Assembly (NCBI GenBank): GCA_903870145.1
Contig: CAIQBO010000032.1
Location: 1 to 58,815, forward strand
DNA from: an uncultured Burkholderiales bacterium
Lineage (GTDB): Bacteria; Pseudomonadota; Gammaproteobacteria; Burkholderiales; Burkholderiaceae_C
Direction of reading: 5' to 3'
DNA length: 58,815 nucleotides
Positions 24,608 to 37,972 of this stretch are shown here, one piece after another; position 1 is the stretch's first letter, and the number at the start of each line of letters is the position of its first letter. The notes beneath the pieces are model-generated. The model did not search any database. It saw nothing but the letters and a program-made list of their open reading frames with translations, and had not been told where the DNA came from. A program made the translations under genes and the position numbers.

Positions 24608-25600
24608 TCAAGCTTTGGCGGAAAGGTCTTTGGGCAGCGCCAGCACATCACCCACCGCTCCGGTGAAGCCTTGCAAAAACTCTGCTGCCGATTGGCGCTT
24701 ACCGCCTGGCCTTTGCATTTGCGTGATGCACAACACGCCTTGCGCGCAAGCCACCCACAGACCACTGGCATCACAGCGCAACAACTGGCCAGGAACAGTC
24801 TTCAAAGCAGTCTCACCTTGCCCCTCCAAGTGCAAGGCTTGCGCCTGCCAAAGCTTGACGACTTGACCCCCCAGTTGCGCCGTCACACCCGGAAAGGGGT
24901 CAAACGCGCGAATGCGTTGTGCCAAGGTTTGCGCAGTTTGTGTCCAGTCCGCAGGTGCTTCCGATTTTTCAATCTTGTGCGCATAAGCGATGCCTTGCGC
25001 TGCTTGCGCCTGCGGCTTGAAGCGGCCCACTTGCGTCAAAGCCTGCACGATCAGGCGAGCGCCCAGATCGGCCAGTTTGTCGTGCAGCATGGCCGTGGTG
25101 TCCAAGGGTTCAATGGGCAAAGTTTCACTCAACAGCATGTCGCCCGTGTCCAAGCCCGCGTCCATCTGCATGATGGTCACGCCGGTTTGCGGGTCGCCCG
25201 CTTCGATCGCTCGGTGAATAGGCGCTGCGCCGCGCCAGCGCGGCAGCAGGGAGGCATGGATGTTCAAACACCCAAAGCGCGGCGCATCCAGCACCCACTG
25301 CGGCAAAATCAAACCGTAGGCGGCCACCACCATCACATCCGCTTTGGCTTGAAGAATGAAGTCTCGCGCTGCGCCCGCCTCTTGCGCAAAGGGGCCATCC
25401 AAGCGCAAACTGTGGGGCTGCAGCACAGGCAAACCATGCGCGCTTGCAAATTGTTTCACGGCGCAAGCTTGCAGCTTCATGCCGCGACCTGCGGGCCGGT
25501 CAGGCTGGCTCAAGACCCCCAACACCTCGTGCCCTGCTGCATGCAAAGCGGCCAGCGCACTGCGGGCAAATTCGGGAGTGCCCGCAAAAATAAGGCGCAT
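24608..25600 (-). CDS. fmt: Methionyl-tRNA formyltransferase
   Basis: 330 residues. Formylates initiator Met-tRNA using 10-formyl-tetrahydrofolate. The N-terminal domain starts [16 protein letters not shown] and contains [20 protein letters not shown], with the catalytic Asn and His, and [17 protein letters not shown]. The C-terminal tRNA-binding domain ([14 protein letters not shown]) is present. It is downstream of def by 22 bases on the same strand, the standard def-fmt operon. Confidence 0.96.
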   Translation of the reverse strand: MRLIFAGTPEFARSALAALHAAGHEVLGVLSQPDRPAGRGMKLQACAVKQFASAHGLPVLQPHSLRLDGPFAQEAGAARDFILQAKADVMVVAAYGLILPQWVLDAPRFGCLNIHASLLPRWRGAAPIHRAIEAGDPQTGVTIMQMDAGLDTGDMLLSETLPIEPLDTTAMLHDKLADLGARLIVQALTQVGRFKPQAQAAQGIAYAHKIEKSEAPADWTQTAQTLAQRIRAFDPFPGVTAQLGGQVVKLWQAQALHLEGQGETALKTVPGQLLRCDASGLWVACAQGVLCITQMQRPGGKRQSAAEFLQGFTGAVGDVLALPKDLSAKA

Positions 25601-25622
25601 TCAATTTCTTTCTAAAACAAGC

Positions 25623-26138
25623 TCAAGAGTCTTCAGATCGCTGCGCTTTCAATATTTTGGTCTTGATGCGATTGCGCTTCAAGGGCGACAAATACTCGAC
25701 AAAAACTTTGCCCATCAAATGGTCCAACTCGTGCTGAATGCACACGGCCAACATGCCCTGTGCTTCAATCTGTTGCATCTGCCCCTTGACATCCATGGCC
25801 TGCGCTTTGACGGCCACTGCGCGCTCAACGCCGTCGTAAATTCCAGGCACAGACAAGCAGCCCTCTTCGCCCTTGAGGCGCTCTGGGCTGAGCCAAGTGA
25901 TTTGTGGATTGATCAAGACCAAGGGCTGGTTGCGCGTCTCGGAAGTGTCGATCACCACCACACGTTGGTGCACGTTGACCTGCGTAGCAGCCAGGCCAAC
26001 GCCCTCGGCCTCGTACATGGTCTGCAGCATATCGTCAACCAAGCTGCGCAAGCCTGCATCGAATTGGGCCACGGGCTTGGCCACCGTGTTCAAACGGGGG
26101 TCGGGGTAGCAAAGTATAGGTAACAGGGCCATGGTCAT
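25623..26138 (-). CDS. def: Peptide deformylase
   Basis: 171 residues. Removes the formyl group from nascent protein N-termini, the counterpart to fmt. All three metal and active-site motifs are present: [18 protein letters not shown] with the Cys ligand, and [12 protein letters not shown] with the HExxH zinc/iron site. GGAGG lies 15 bases before the ATG at 26138; a second ATG two codons on fits the family start MALLPIL equally well. Divergent from dprA. Confidence 0.96.
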   Translation of the reverse strand: MTMALLPILCYPDPRLNTVAKPVAQFDAGLRSLVDDMLQTMYEAEGVGLAATQVNVHQRVVVIDTSETRNQPLVLINPQITWLSPERLKGEEGCLSVPGIYDGVERAVAVKAQAMDVKGQMQQIEAQGMLAVCIQHELDHLMGKVFVEYLSPLKRNRIKTKILKAQRSEDS

Positions 26139-26250
26139 TTGAATTCAACAAGACCTCCATTTTCGCTAATTTAAAGAAGCCTTGCCAAGGGCCTGTGCGC
26201 GCCTTGAAAATCTTTGGCAAATTGGCCCCTCTGGGGCAAAGGAATTCGCA

Positions 26251-27471
26251 ATGGTTTCAACCCCTGATGAACTGCGAGCTTGGCTGCGCCTGTGTCTCAC
26301 GCCTGGCATTGGCAACACCACCGCACGCTCGCTTTTGCAGGCCTTTGGTTTGCCTCAAACCATCTTCAGCGCAAGTGCTGGTGAGTTGCAACATGTGGTT
26401 TCACCTTCGCAAAGTCAGGCCTTGTTGCAAATTCCAAGCGGCTTGGACATGTTGTGTGAAGACACCTGGAAGTGGCTCAGTGCCAGCCCCATCGGCGGCG
26501 TGCAGCGGCGCTTGCTCACGCTGGCAGACGCAGAGTACCCCAGCCCCTTACTGGCCACCTGCGACCCGCCCTGCGTGCTCTACGCGATGGGCCAAACGCA
26601 GCATCTGGCGCGCTTGGGTCAACCCACTTTGGAGGCGCCAGCTGCGCTGGCCATGGTGGGCAGCCGCAACCCGACACCGCAGGGCTTGCAAAACGCCCAC
26701 GATTTCGCTTTGAGTTTGGCCCATGCGGGCTTGAGCGTTGTCTCCGGCTTGGCCTTGGGCGTAGATGGCGCAGCCCACGAAGGCGCTTTGATCGGCGGCA
26801 CCCCAAGCAACCCGATTTACACCGTGGCCGTGGTCGGCACGGGGCTAGACCGGGTCTACCCCAAATCGCACCAAGATTTGGCGCACCGCATTGCACACAA
26901 CGGCTTGCTTTTGAGTGAGTATCACTTAGGCACACCGCCCATCACAGCCAATTTTCCCAAACGCAATCGATTGATAGCTGGCCTCTCGCAGGGCTGCTTG
27001 GTGGTCGAGGCTGCCATGCGCTCAGGCTCCCTCATCACAGCAAGGCAAGCCCTGGAGTTGGGCAAAGATGTCTTTGCCATACCGGGCTCCATCCACTCCA
27101 GCCTGTCCAAAGGCTGCCACGGCTTGATTCGCCAAGGCGCCAAACTGGTTGAGTCGGCGCAAGATGTGCTGGAAGAGTTGCGCCATGTGCCGCAAAATTT
27201 GCAGGCTGCGCCAAGTCGCAACGGCCTTGCCCTGGCGCATGAGCCCGCTAACGCCCATGCCAGCGCCAGCCTCAGCAATTTACCCGGCGCATTGGAAAAC
27301 CATCACCTCTTGTTGCAATGCCTAGGGCATGACCCCGTGGGCCTCGACGAGTTGCAGCAGCGCAGCCAACTTGGCACTGCACAGCTTCAATCTCAATTGT
27401 TCAACTTGGAGTTGGCTGGGGCTGTCGGCCGCTTGCCCGGAGGCCAATTTCAAAGGCTGGTAAAAAATTAA
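26251..27471 (+). CDS. dprA: DNA-processing protein DprA (Smf)
   Basis: 406 residues from the ATG at 26251, with AAAGGA seven bases upstream; the frame is open further 5' but without conservation. DprA loads RecA on incoming single-stranded DNA during transformation. It has an N-terminal helical region, then a Rossmann-like core with MVGSRNPTPQG, VSGLALGVDGAAHEGAL and FPKRNRLIAGLS, and a C-terminal winged-helix segment (GHDPVGLDELQQRSQLG). No other competence gene is in the window. The stop overlaps the convergent secF by four bases. Confidence 0.95.
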   Translation: MVSTPDELRAWLRLCLTPGIGNTTARSLLQAFGLPQTIFSASAGELQHVVSPSQSQALLQIPSGLDMLCEDTWKWLSASPIGGVQRRLLTLADAEYPSPLLATCDPPCVLYAMGQTQHLARLGQPTLEAPAALAMVGSRNPTPQGLQNAHDFALSLAHAGLSVVSGLALGVDGAAHEGALIGGTPSNPIYTVAVVGTGLDRVYPKSHQDLAHRIAHNGLLLSEYHLGTPPITANFPKRNRLIAGLSQGCLVVEAAMRSGSLITARQALELGKDVFAIPGSIHSSLSKGCHGLIRQGAKLVESAQDVLEELRHVPQNLQAAPSRNGLALAHEPANAHASASLSNLPGALENHHLLLQCLGHDPVGLDELQQRSQLGTAQLQSQLFNLELAGAVGRLPGGQFQRLVKN

Positions 27472-28421
27472 ACCACAGCCCCAGAGTTGGGATCATCTGG
27501 GTCGCCCTCTTTTTTAATCGGCGCTTTGATCATGTCCTCACGCCGAAGGCCCAGCCACATGGCAATGGCCGCAGCCACAAACACGGACGAATAAATGCCA
27601 AAACAAATGCCAATGGTCAGTGCCATGGCAAAGTAATGCAGGGTCTCGCCACCAAAGAGCAGCATCGACAGCACCATGATCTGCGTTGATCCGTGCGTGA
27701 TGATGGTGCGGCTGATGGTTGAGGTGATCGCGTTGTCAATGATCTGCACCGTGCTCATCTTGCGATAGCGCCTGAAATTCTCACGTATCCGGTCAAAAAT
27801 CACCACCGACTCATTGACCGAGTAACCCAGAACCGCAAGCACTGCGGCCAACACCGCCAGAGAAAATTCCCACTGGAAGAATGCAAAAAATCCCAGAATG
27901 ATGATCACATCGTGCAAGTTGGCAATGATCGCTGCCACGGAGAATTTCCACTCAAAGCGCAGCGCCAAATACAGCATGATGCCAGCCACCACAAAGGCCA
28001 AAGCCTTCAGGCCATCGGCCACCAGCTCCTCGCCAACTTGGGGACCGACAAACTCGGTGCGGCGCAATTGGGCTTGGTCGTTTTGCGTTTTCAAAGCGGC
28101 CATCAAGCGCTCGCTTTGCATCGCAGAGCTCACACCTTTTTGCGCTGGCAAGCGAATCATCACATCGCGCGCGCTGCCAAAATTTTGCACTTGCACATCG
28201 GAGTAGCCCACGGCGGAGACCACGCTTCGCACTTGCGCTAAATCAGCCGGTTGGCTGTAGCTGACCTCCATCACCGTGCCACCCGTGAACTCCACTGACA
28301 AATGCAAACCACGACTGAACAAAAAGAATACCGCCATCAAAAAGGTCACCAGCGAGATCACGTTGAAAACCAACGCGTGCTTCATGAAGGGAATGTCTTT
28401 GCGGATTTTGAAAAATTCCAT
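27468..28421 (-). CDS. secF: Protein translocase subunit SecF
   Basis: 317 residues with six predicted membrane segments. With SecD it uses proton motive force to complete protein export through SecYEG. Family motifs: GRGLHLSVEFTGGTVMEV in the first periplasmic loop and GYSVNESVVIFDRIREN in the conserved membrane region. The gene ends the yajC-secD-secF operon, 14 bases after secD, and converges on dprA. Confidence 0.96.
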   Translation of the reverse strand: MEFFKIRKDIPFMKHALVFNVISLVTFLMAVFFLFSRGLHLSVEFTGGTVMEVSYSQPADLAQVRSVVSAVGYSDVQVQNFGSARDVMIRLPAQKGVSSAMQSERLMAALKTQNDQAQLRRTEFVGPQVGEELVADGLKALAFVVAGIMLYLALRFEWKFSVAAIIANLHDVIIILGFFAFFQWEFSLAVLAAVLAVLGYSVNESVVIFDRIRENFRRYRKMSTVQIIDNAITSTISRTIITHGSTQIMVLSMLLFGGETLHYFAMALTIGICFGIYSSVFVAAAIAMWLGLRREDMIKAPIKKEGDPDDPNSGAVV

Positions 28422-28435
28422 GCTGTCTCTCCCCT

Positions 28436-30325
28436 TTAGTCGGTCAATGTGTCTTTGGGCGTTGCGCCGGCGTCAACGCGCCAGACTGTGCCAATGGAGA
28501 CCCCCTTGAGTTTTTTCTGCCGGCCATACCAAAGGTTGACCAAGCCGCGTGAGAAAAACACAGCAGAGAACATGCTGGTCAAAATGCCCAAGCAATGCAC
28601 CACGGCAAAGCCGCGCACCGGCCCCGAGCCAAATGCCAGCAAAGCCACGCCTGCTATCAAGGTGGTGATGTTGGAGTCAAAAATAGTGGCCCATGCGCGT
28701 TCGTAACCGTTGAGAATGGCCGTTTGGGGTGCCGCGCCCATGCGCAACTCTTCACGCACCCGCTCGTTGATCAACACGTTCGAATCAATCGCCATGCCCA
28801 GCGCCAGCGCCATGGCGGCCATGCCAGGCAGCGTCAAAGTGGCTTGCAACATCGACAGCACGGCCACCAAGAGCAGCAGGTTCACAGCCAAGGCCACGCT
28901 GGAGAACAGGCCAAACACCATGTAGTAAACGCACATGAAGGCCACGATCACCAAGAAACCCCAAGTCACGCTGTTAAAGCCTTTGGCAATGTTCTCCGCG
29001 CCAAGGCTAGGGCCAATGGTGCGCTCTTCAATGATCTCCATCGGCGCGGCCAAGGAGCCGGCCCGCAGCAGCAGCGCCGTGTCATTGGCCTCCGATGTGC
29101 TCATGCGGCCTGAAATTTGAACGCGGCCGCCACCAATTTCCGAGCGAATCACAGGGGCTGTCACGACTTCGCCTTTGCCTTTTTCAAACAGCAAAATCGC
29201 CATGCGCTTGCCCACGTTTTCGCGCGTCACATCTCTGAAAATGCGCGCGCCCTTGGCGTCCAGCGACAAATTCACCACCGGCTCTTGCGTTTGGCTGTCA
29301 AAGCCTGGCTGCGCGTCGGTCAAGTTATCGCCCGTCAAAATCACTTGTTTTTTCACAATCACCGCTTGGCCATTGCGCTCCAGATAACGCTCTGCGCCAA
29401 AGGGCACCAAACCATTGGACCGCTCGGCCGAGCGTGCCTCGGCGCTCTCGTCAACCAAGCGCACCTCCAAAGTGGCGGTGCGCCCCAAAATGTCTTTGGC
29501 TTTGGCCGTGTCTTGCACGCCAGGCAACTGCACCACGATGCGGTCCAAGCCCTGTTGCTGAATCACCGGCTCGGCCACACCCAGCTCGTTGATTCGGTTG
29601 TGCAAGGTGGTGATGTTTTGCTTGAGCGCTTGCTCTTGAACGCGGCGTGCTGCCTCGGGCTTGACGCTGGCCACGAGTTTGAACTCTGCGCCTTGGACCG
29701 AGTCGGTGCTTTGCAAATCAGGAAACTGCTCAGCCAACACGCGTTTGGCCGCGTCCAGCTGCGCTTGATCTCGCAGGCTGATCTCAATGCCCGTTGGGCT
29801 TCGCGTGATGCCACTGTGGCGTATGTCTTTGTCTCGCAAAGTGGTGCGAATGTCGCCCGCCAATGAATCCGTTTTTTGGCTCAGCGCAGCCTTCATGTCC
29901 ACCTGCAACATGAAGTGCACGCCGCCTCGCAAGTCCAGCCCCAAATACATGGGCGCGGCATGCAAGGCTGACAGCCATGCGGGTGAGCGCGACAACAAGT
30001 TCAGCGCCACCACAAAGCCGCTCTCGCTGCCCTCAGGGACCAAGGCTTTTTGAATGGCATCCTTGGCCTTGAGTTGCTGCTCGGAGGTTTCAAAGCGCGC
30101 CTTGATCGAGGCGCGCTCCAAGGTGATGGCGACCAACGGCACGCCAGCGGCCTTGACGGCCTCCTCGACACGGGCCAAGGTGGCCGCGTCCACCTTGGCC
30201 GTGACTTTGGCAGAGGAAACTTGCACCGCCGGTGCTTCACCAAAGAAATTGGGCAAGGTGTAGATCACGCCCAAACACAAAGCAATCACAATGATCGCGA
30301 ACTTCCACGCCGGGTAACGATTCAT
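28436..30325 (-). CDS. secD: Protein translocase subunit SecD
   Basis: 629 residues. The N-terminal membrane segment (AIIVIALCLGVIYTLPNFFG) is followed by a large periplasmic domain with GLDLRGGVHFMLQVD and VVQLPGVQDTAKAKDILG, and a C-terminal membrane domain with AMALALGMAIDSNVLINER. The sequence is complete and slightly longer than the E. coli protein. It is the middle gene of yajC-secD-secF, 41 bases downstream of yajC. Confidence 0.96.
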   Translation of the reverse strand: MNRYPAWKFAIIVIALCLGVIYTLPNFFGEAPAVQVSSAKVTAKVDAATLARVEEAVKAAGVPLVAITLERASIKARFETSEQQLKAKDAIQKALVPEGSESGFVVALNLLSRSPAWLSALHAAPMYLGLDLRGGVHFMLQVDMKAALSQKTDSLAGDIRTTLRDKDIRHSGITRSPTGIEISLRDQAQLDAAKRVLAEQFPDLQSTDSVQGAEFKLVASVKPEAARRVQEQALKQNITTLHNRINELGVAEPVIQQQGLDRIVVQLPGVQDTAKAKDILGRTATLEVRLVDESAEARSAERSNGLVPFGAERYLERNGQAVIVKKQVILTGDNLTDAQPGFDSQTQEPVVNLSLDAKGARIFRDVTRENVGKRMAILLFEKGKGEVVTAPVIRSEIGGGRVQISGRMSTSEANDTALLLRAGSLAAPMEIIEERTIGPSLGAENIAKGFNSVTWGFLVIVAFMCVYYMVFGLFSSVALAVNLLLLVAVLSMLQATLTLPGMAAMALALGMAIDSNVLINERVREELRMGAAPQTAILNGYERAWATIFDSNITTLIAGVALLAFGSGPVRGFAVVHCLGILTSMFSAVFFSRGLVNLWYGRQKKLKGVSIGTVWRVDAGATPKDTLTD

Positions 30326-30366
30326 GATGGCTCAGGCTTCAAAGAAAAGAAAACAAAGCGCTGCAA

Positions 30367-30702
30367 TTACTTGACAGAGCCTCTGGGCAAAACCTGCACC
30401 ACGGCAGAGCGCTGCATTTGTACTTCCACGCCATTGGCAATCTCAATGCTCAAGTAGCCGTCGCCCAATTTGCTGACTTTGCCTAAAAAGCCACCGGCTG
30501 TGACGATTTCATCGCCCTTGGCCAACGCATCGATCATGGTTTTGTGTTCTTTTTGCTTTTTCATTTGTGGGCGGATCATCACAAAATACAAGACCACAAA
30601 CATCAAGAGCAAGGGCAGCATGCTCATCATAGAAGACTGAATATCACTGCCAGCGGCTGCGGCTGCAGGCGCGGCTTGGGCAAAAGCGGATGAAATGAAC
30701 AT
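30367..30702 (-). CDS. yajC: Preprotein translocase accessory subunit YajC
   Basis: 111 residues from the second of two tandem ATGs (30702); TGGAG stands seven bases before it, too close to the first. A short N-terminal segment MFISSAFAQ leads to one membrane helix (MLPLLLMFVVLYFVMIRPQ) and a cytoplasmic beta domain with GDEIVTAGGFLGKV. It is the first gene of the sec operon and is divergent from the nitrile hydratase operon across 132 bases. Confidence 0.93.
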   Translation of the reverse strand: MFISSAFAQAAPAAAAAGSDIQSSMMSMLPLLLMFVVLYFVMIRPQMKKQKEHKTMIDALAKGDEIVTAGGFLGKVSKLGDGYLSIEIANGVEVQMQRSAVVQVLPRGSVK

Positions 30703-30834
30703 CATCGAACTCCACAAATAAAAAATATCAAATCCCAAATGCACAGCCACCGGCTGCCCACTCAGGCCAACAGGCGATTGTATGCGGCGCTATGATGACA
30801 GCCAAAGACCTTGCCCAAGTAGGGAGCCGCCAAC

Positions 30835-31503
30835 ATGCCCAGCCCTTCACATGAACCCGATTACTCGCCTGATCACCCCCATGATCACTCGCACGCGAGT
30901 TCCACCCTCAGCCCAATGGAGTTGCGGGTGCGCGCCCTTGAAACCTTGCTCACGCGCAAGGGCTACATTGACACGGCCGCGCTGGACCGCATCATTGAAA
31001 CCTACGAAACTCAGGTCGGCCCACACAATGGGGCCAAAGTGGTGGCCAAGGCTTGGTCTGAACCCGAATTTAGAGCCTGGTTATTGAAGGACGCCACATC
31101 CGCTATCGCCTCTTTGGGCTTTACCGGACGCCAAGGTGAACACATGGTGGCCGTCGAAAACACCCCCTCGCAGCACAACATGGTGGTCTGCACTTTGTGC
31201 AGTTGCTACCCTTGGCCTATTTTGGGATTGCCCCCGGTTTGGTACAAAAGCGCTGCTTATCGCTCCCGCGCCGTGATCGAGCCGCGCAAAGTTCTGGCCG
31301 ATTTCGGGCTTCGCCTGCCAGAGGCAACCGCCTTGCGCGTTTGGGACTCCACCGCCGAAGTGCGCTATTTGGTATTGCCCCTGCAGCCTGAGGGCACGCA
31401 AGGCTGGAGCGAAGATCAACTGGCAACTTTGGTCACCCGAGACGCCATGATTGGGACTGGCTTGGCACTGGCGCCCCCTAGCCCTGCGCAGGTCAGCGCA
31501 TGA
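30835..31503 (+). CDS. nthA: Nitrile hydratase alpha subunit, cobalt type
   Basis: 222 residues. Catalytic subunit that hydrates nitriles to amides. The metal site [11 protein letters not shown] supplies Cys119, Cys122 and Cys124, two of which are oxidised in the active enzyme; Thr in the VCTLC form indicates cobalt rather than iron (Ser in iron enzymes). [14 protein letters not shown] and [18 protein letters not shown] are further family blocks. The N-terminus is His/Asp-rich (residues 6-20, six His), perhaps a metal-binding leader. AGGGAG precedes the start. A TATGAT -10-like box lies at 30791-30796 without a good -35. It is the first gene of a three-gene operon, overlapping nthB by four bases. 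Confidence 0.94.
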   Translation: MPSPSHEPDYSPDHPHDHSHASSTLSPMELRVRALETLLTRKGYIDTAALDRIIETYETQVGPHNGAKVVAKAWSEPEFRAWLLKDATSAIASLGFTGRQGEHMVAVENTPSQHNMVVCTLCSCYPWPILGLPPVWYKSAAYRSRAVIEPRKVLADFGLRLPEATALRVWDSTAEVRYLVLPLQPEGTQGWSEDQLATLVTRDAMIGTGLALAPPSPAQVSA

Positions 31504-32177
31504 ACGGCATTCACGACATGGGCGGCATGCAAGGCTTTGGCCGCGTGCAAATTGAGCCTGATGAAGCCCTGTTTCATACCCCGTGGGAAAGCCGCGCCAT
31601 GGCCATCACCGTGGCCATGGGCGCCAGCGGCCAGTGGAACATTGATCTGAGCCGCTCGGCCCGCGAGTCTTTGCCCCCGCCAGTTTATTTGTCCAGTTCT
31701 TACTACGAGATTTGGATTCGCGGCTTGGAAAAACTCATGCTCGAGCGCGGCATGGTTAGCCACGCTGAGTTGCAAACAGGCTCGATGCAACAAGCCCCTA
31801 TCGCCATTGCCCACGTGCTGCGCAAAGAAACCGTGGACGCCGCTTTGAAAACTGGCTCCCCCACCCACAGGCCGGCGGCCAGCACTGCCCAATTCAAAGT
31901 CGGTGACAGCGTGCGTGCGCGCAATTTGAATCCGCAAGGCCACACGCGTTTGCCGCGCTATGTACGGGGCCACCTTGGCACCGTGCAAGCCGTGCACGGT
32001 GCGCATGTCTTTGCTGACCAACATGCCTCCAAACCCATGCCACCCTTTGACGACACAGCGCAATGGCTTTACACCGTGGTGTTTGAGGGCACTGAGTTGT
32101 GGGGTCCTGGCAGCGACGCCTTGCTGCAAGTCAGCGTCGATGCTTGGGAATCTTATTTGGAGGCGGCTGCCCCATGA
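31500..32177 (+). CDS. nthB: Nitrile hydratase beta subunit
   Basis: 225 residues. Starts with the conserved [16 protein letters not shown] and contains [13 protein letters not shown] in the helical half and the C-terminal SH3-like barrel ([20 protein letters not shown], then [10 protein letters not shown]). It forms the heterotetramer with the alpha subunit and contributes arginines to the active site. Its start overlaps the alpha stop (ATGA) and its stop overlaps the activator gene start, so all three are translationally coupled. Confidence 0.94.
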   Translation: MNGIHDMGGMQGFGRVQIEPDEALFHTPWESRAMAITVAMGASGQWNIDLSRSARESLPPPVYLSSSYYEIWIRGLEKLMLERGMVSHAELQTGSMQQAPIAIAHVLRKETVDAALKTGSPTHRPAASTAQFKVGDSVRARNLNPQGHTRLPRYVRGHLGTVQAVHGAHVFADQHASKPMPPFDDTAQWLYTVVFEGTELWGPGSDALLQVSVDAWESYLEAAAP

Positions 32178-32557
32178 TGCCCAGCCATTTGACCTTGGAG
32201 GACATCGCCCGCCTTTGCGGTGATGCGCTGCCCCTGCCCCCCATGGCTGGCGATACGGCCGTGTTTGCCCAACCATGGCAAGCCCTTGCCTTTGCCATGA
32301 CGCTGCAACTGCATGAATGCGGTGTGTTCACTTGGCCCGAATGGGCCGGCGCATTGAGCCAAGAAATACGCCATGCGCAAGCGGCAGGCGACGTTGACAA
32401 TGGCTTGAATTACTACACGCATTGGCTCAACGCCCTGGAGTCTTTGGTGCTGGCCAAGCAATTGGGCACTGCCGATCAAATCCACGAGCTCGAACACGCT
32501 TGGGAAGATGCAGCTGCGCGCACCCCGCATGGCTTGCCGATTGTGCTTGCCAACTAA
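32174..32557 (+). CDS. Nitrile hydratase activator/accessory protein
   Basis: 127 residues from the ATG at 32174. It matches small nitrile hydratase accessory proteins, which resemble the beta-subunit N-terminus: FAQPWQALAFAMTLQLHECGVFTWPEWAGAL and the DVDNGLNYYTHWLNALESLV block are typical. In cobalt enzymes this protein forms a complex with the alpha subunit and delivers the metal by subunit exchange. The segment downstream (32558-32632) holds no gene. No amidase, aldoxime dehydratase or cobalt transporter gene follows. Confidence 0.85.
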   Translation: MMPSHLTLEDIARLCGDALPLPPMAGDTAVFAQPWQALAFAMTLQLHECGVFTWPEWAGALSQEIRHAQAAGDVDNGLNYYTHWLNALESLVLAKQLGTADQIHELEHAWEDAAARTPHGLPIVLAN

Positions 32558-32632
32558 GTTCTGGCTGAAGAAGCTCGGGGCTTGTAGCCTGCGCCAGGGA
32601 TAGCCTTTGCGCCCTTTACACCCTTAACGCCT

Positions 32633-33043
32633 TCAAGGCTCGGGCGAGTCGGTGTCCTTCAGGCCCATGTCCAGTTGCTTCCTGGCACTTTGCGCCAGCG
32701 CTTGGTATTTGCGCTTGAACACGTCCAGACTTTCCTCTTCCAGCTCTTCCAAGTCCAGCAAGGCGTTGTGTGCGCCTTGTGTGGCGCGAATCAATTCGTC
32801 CAACTTCAGTTGAATCGCCTCGGTGTCTCGGTTTTGCGTGTTCTGAATCAAAAAAACCATCAAAAAAGTGATGATGGTGGTGCCCGTGTTGATCACCAAC
32901 TGCCAGGTGTCACTGAAATCAAACAAAGGCCCCGTCAAAATCCACACCAAGATCACGCCAACGGCCAGTGAAAACGTGCGTGGTCGACCACAAATGTGGG
33001 CTGTTGCTTTGGCAAAGCGGGCATAGCCATTGCTTGAATGCAT
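32633..33043 (-). CDS. Low-affinity iron permease family protein
   Basis: 136 residues from the ATG at 33043 behind a strong ribosome binding site (AAAAGGAGTTGGACG). Two membrane helices (FSLAVGVILVWILTGPLF and WQLVINTGTTIITFLMVFLIQ) are followed by QNRDTEAIQLKLDELIRA, the hallmark of this small bacterial family, then a charged coiled tail. The family name comes from distant similarity to fungal Fet4; transport has not been shown for the bacterial proteins, so function is uncertain. Confidence 0.82.
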   Translation of the reverse strand: MHSSNGYARFAKATAHICGRPRTFSLAVGVILVWILTGPLFDFSDTWQLVINTGTTIITFLMVFLIQNTQNRDTEAIQLKLDELIRATQGAHNALLDLEELEEESLDVFKRKYQALAQSARKQLDMGLKDTDSPEP

Positions 33044-33147
33044 CGTCCAACTCCTTTTGATAAAACCCCATCTCTGCCTGCGGCCTGGCAAACCCATCCA
33101 AGCGCGGCACCCCGCTATGATGCGCCGATATGCTTAGAAAGTGAGCC

Positions 33148-34002
33148 TTGCGTTTTCCTTTTTTACCTGTCGCCGCTTTATTAGGCAGTTTGATCACCTT
33201 GTGCGTGGGCACCTCCTTGGCCAAAGGCTTGTTTCCTTTGGTCGGCGCGCAAGGCACCAGCACCTACCGCATCGTTTTCTCCATGCTGATCCTGATGGCG
33301 TTTTGGCGCCCTTGGCGCAGAGCTTGGCAGTGGTCGGACGCGCCGCTCCTTTTGCTCTTTGGCGCGACCTTGGGCTTGATGAATTTGCTGTTCTACAGCG
33401 CCATTGAAACCATCCCATTTGGCTTGGCCGTGGCCATTGAATTCACCGGACCATTGGCCGTGGCGCTGTGGTCATCCAAGAAACCGCTTGACTTCGTATG
33501 GATCGTCTTGGCCGTGCTCGGCTTGGCTTTGATCTTGCCTTTGACTGGCAGCGCGCAAGACCTGCACCCTCAAGGCGTTGCCTTCGCATTGGGCGCTGGT
33601 TTTTGTTGGGCTTTGTACATTGTTTTTGGTCAGCGCGTGGCCTTTCAATATGGCGCTCTGGCCACACCCATGGGCATGCTGGTGGCAGCCATTGTGGTCA
33701 CGCCTGCAGGCCTTTGGGTTGCTGGCAGCAGCTTGTTCAATGCACAGTGGATGTTGGCCGGCTTGGGCGTGGCCTTGGTCTCCAGCGCCGTGCCTTACTC
33801 CTTGGAGATGTACGCGCTCAAACACCTGCCCAAACAAAGCTTCAGCATTTTGCTCAGCCTAGAGCCAGCAGTGGGCGCACTGGCCGGTTGGTTGGTTTTG
33901 TCAGAGCAGTTGAGCACGCAACAACTTTGCGCGATGGGCTTGATCATGGCCGCCTGCATCGGCAGTGCAGCCACCTCTGGCAAGGACTCGGCCAGTCACT
34001 GA
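33148..34002 (+). CDS. EamA-family exporter, RhtA-like
   Basis: 284 residues beginning at TTG (33148); no ATG occurs before the first membrane helix. Ten hydrophobic segments form two EamA repeats. The stretch GTSLAKGLFPLVGAQGTSTYR at the N-terminus and NLLFYSAIETIPFGLAVAIEF match the RhtA threonine/homoserine exporter group, and VPYSLEMYALKHLP with LLSLEPAVGALAGWLVL belongs to the second repeat. The substrate is inferred from the family. It converges on gyrB. Confidence 0.82.
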   Translation: MRFPFLPVAALLGSLITLCVGTSLAKGLFPLVGAQGTSTYRIVFSMLILMAFWRPWRRAWQWSDAPLLLLFGATLGLMNLLFYSAIETIPFGLAVAIEFTGPLAVALWSSKKPLDFVWIVLAVLGLALILPLTGSAQDLHPQGVAFALGAGFCWALYIVFGQRVAFQYGALATPMGMLVAAIVVTPAGLWVAGSSLFNAQWMLAGLGVALVSSAVPYSLEMYALKHLPKQSFSILLSLEPAVGALAGWLVLSEQLSTQQLCAMGLIMAACIGSAATSGKDSASH

Positions 34003-34050
34003 TTTTGCCGTGGCCGTTAGGATGACAAGACAAGCCCTTTACCAGGCTTA

Positions 34051-37847
<3,797 letters not shown>

Positions 37848-37972
37848 GTCTTCCTCTGTTATCGGGGGCACCCCCCATTTTCGCTGTTTTTTGGGCTGAT
37901 TGGCGGCCTCAAAGCGCTTAAATTCATCAATAAATCAGGCGCTTGCGCTCTTTTAGCCAGCGCCGGCTGGCA

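Noticed and set aside
24566..25615. 349-codon + strand open frame opposite fmt
   Set aside because: Antisense to a complete fmt with all motifs; no recognisable domains and an Arg/His-rich composition.
29117..29866. 249-codon + strand open frame opposite secD
   Set aside because: Antisense to conserved secD; low-complexity His/Arg-rich translation.
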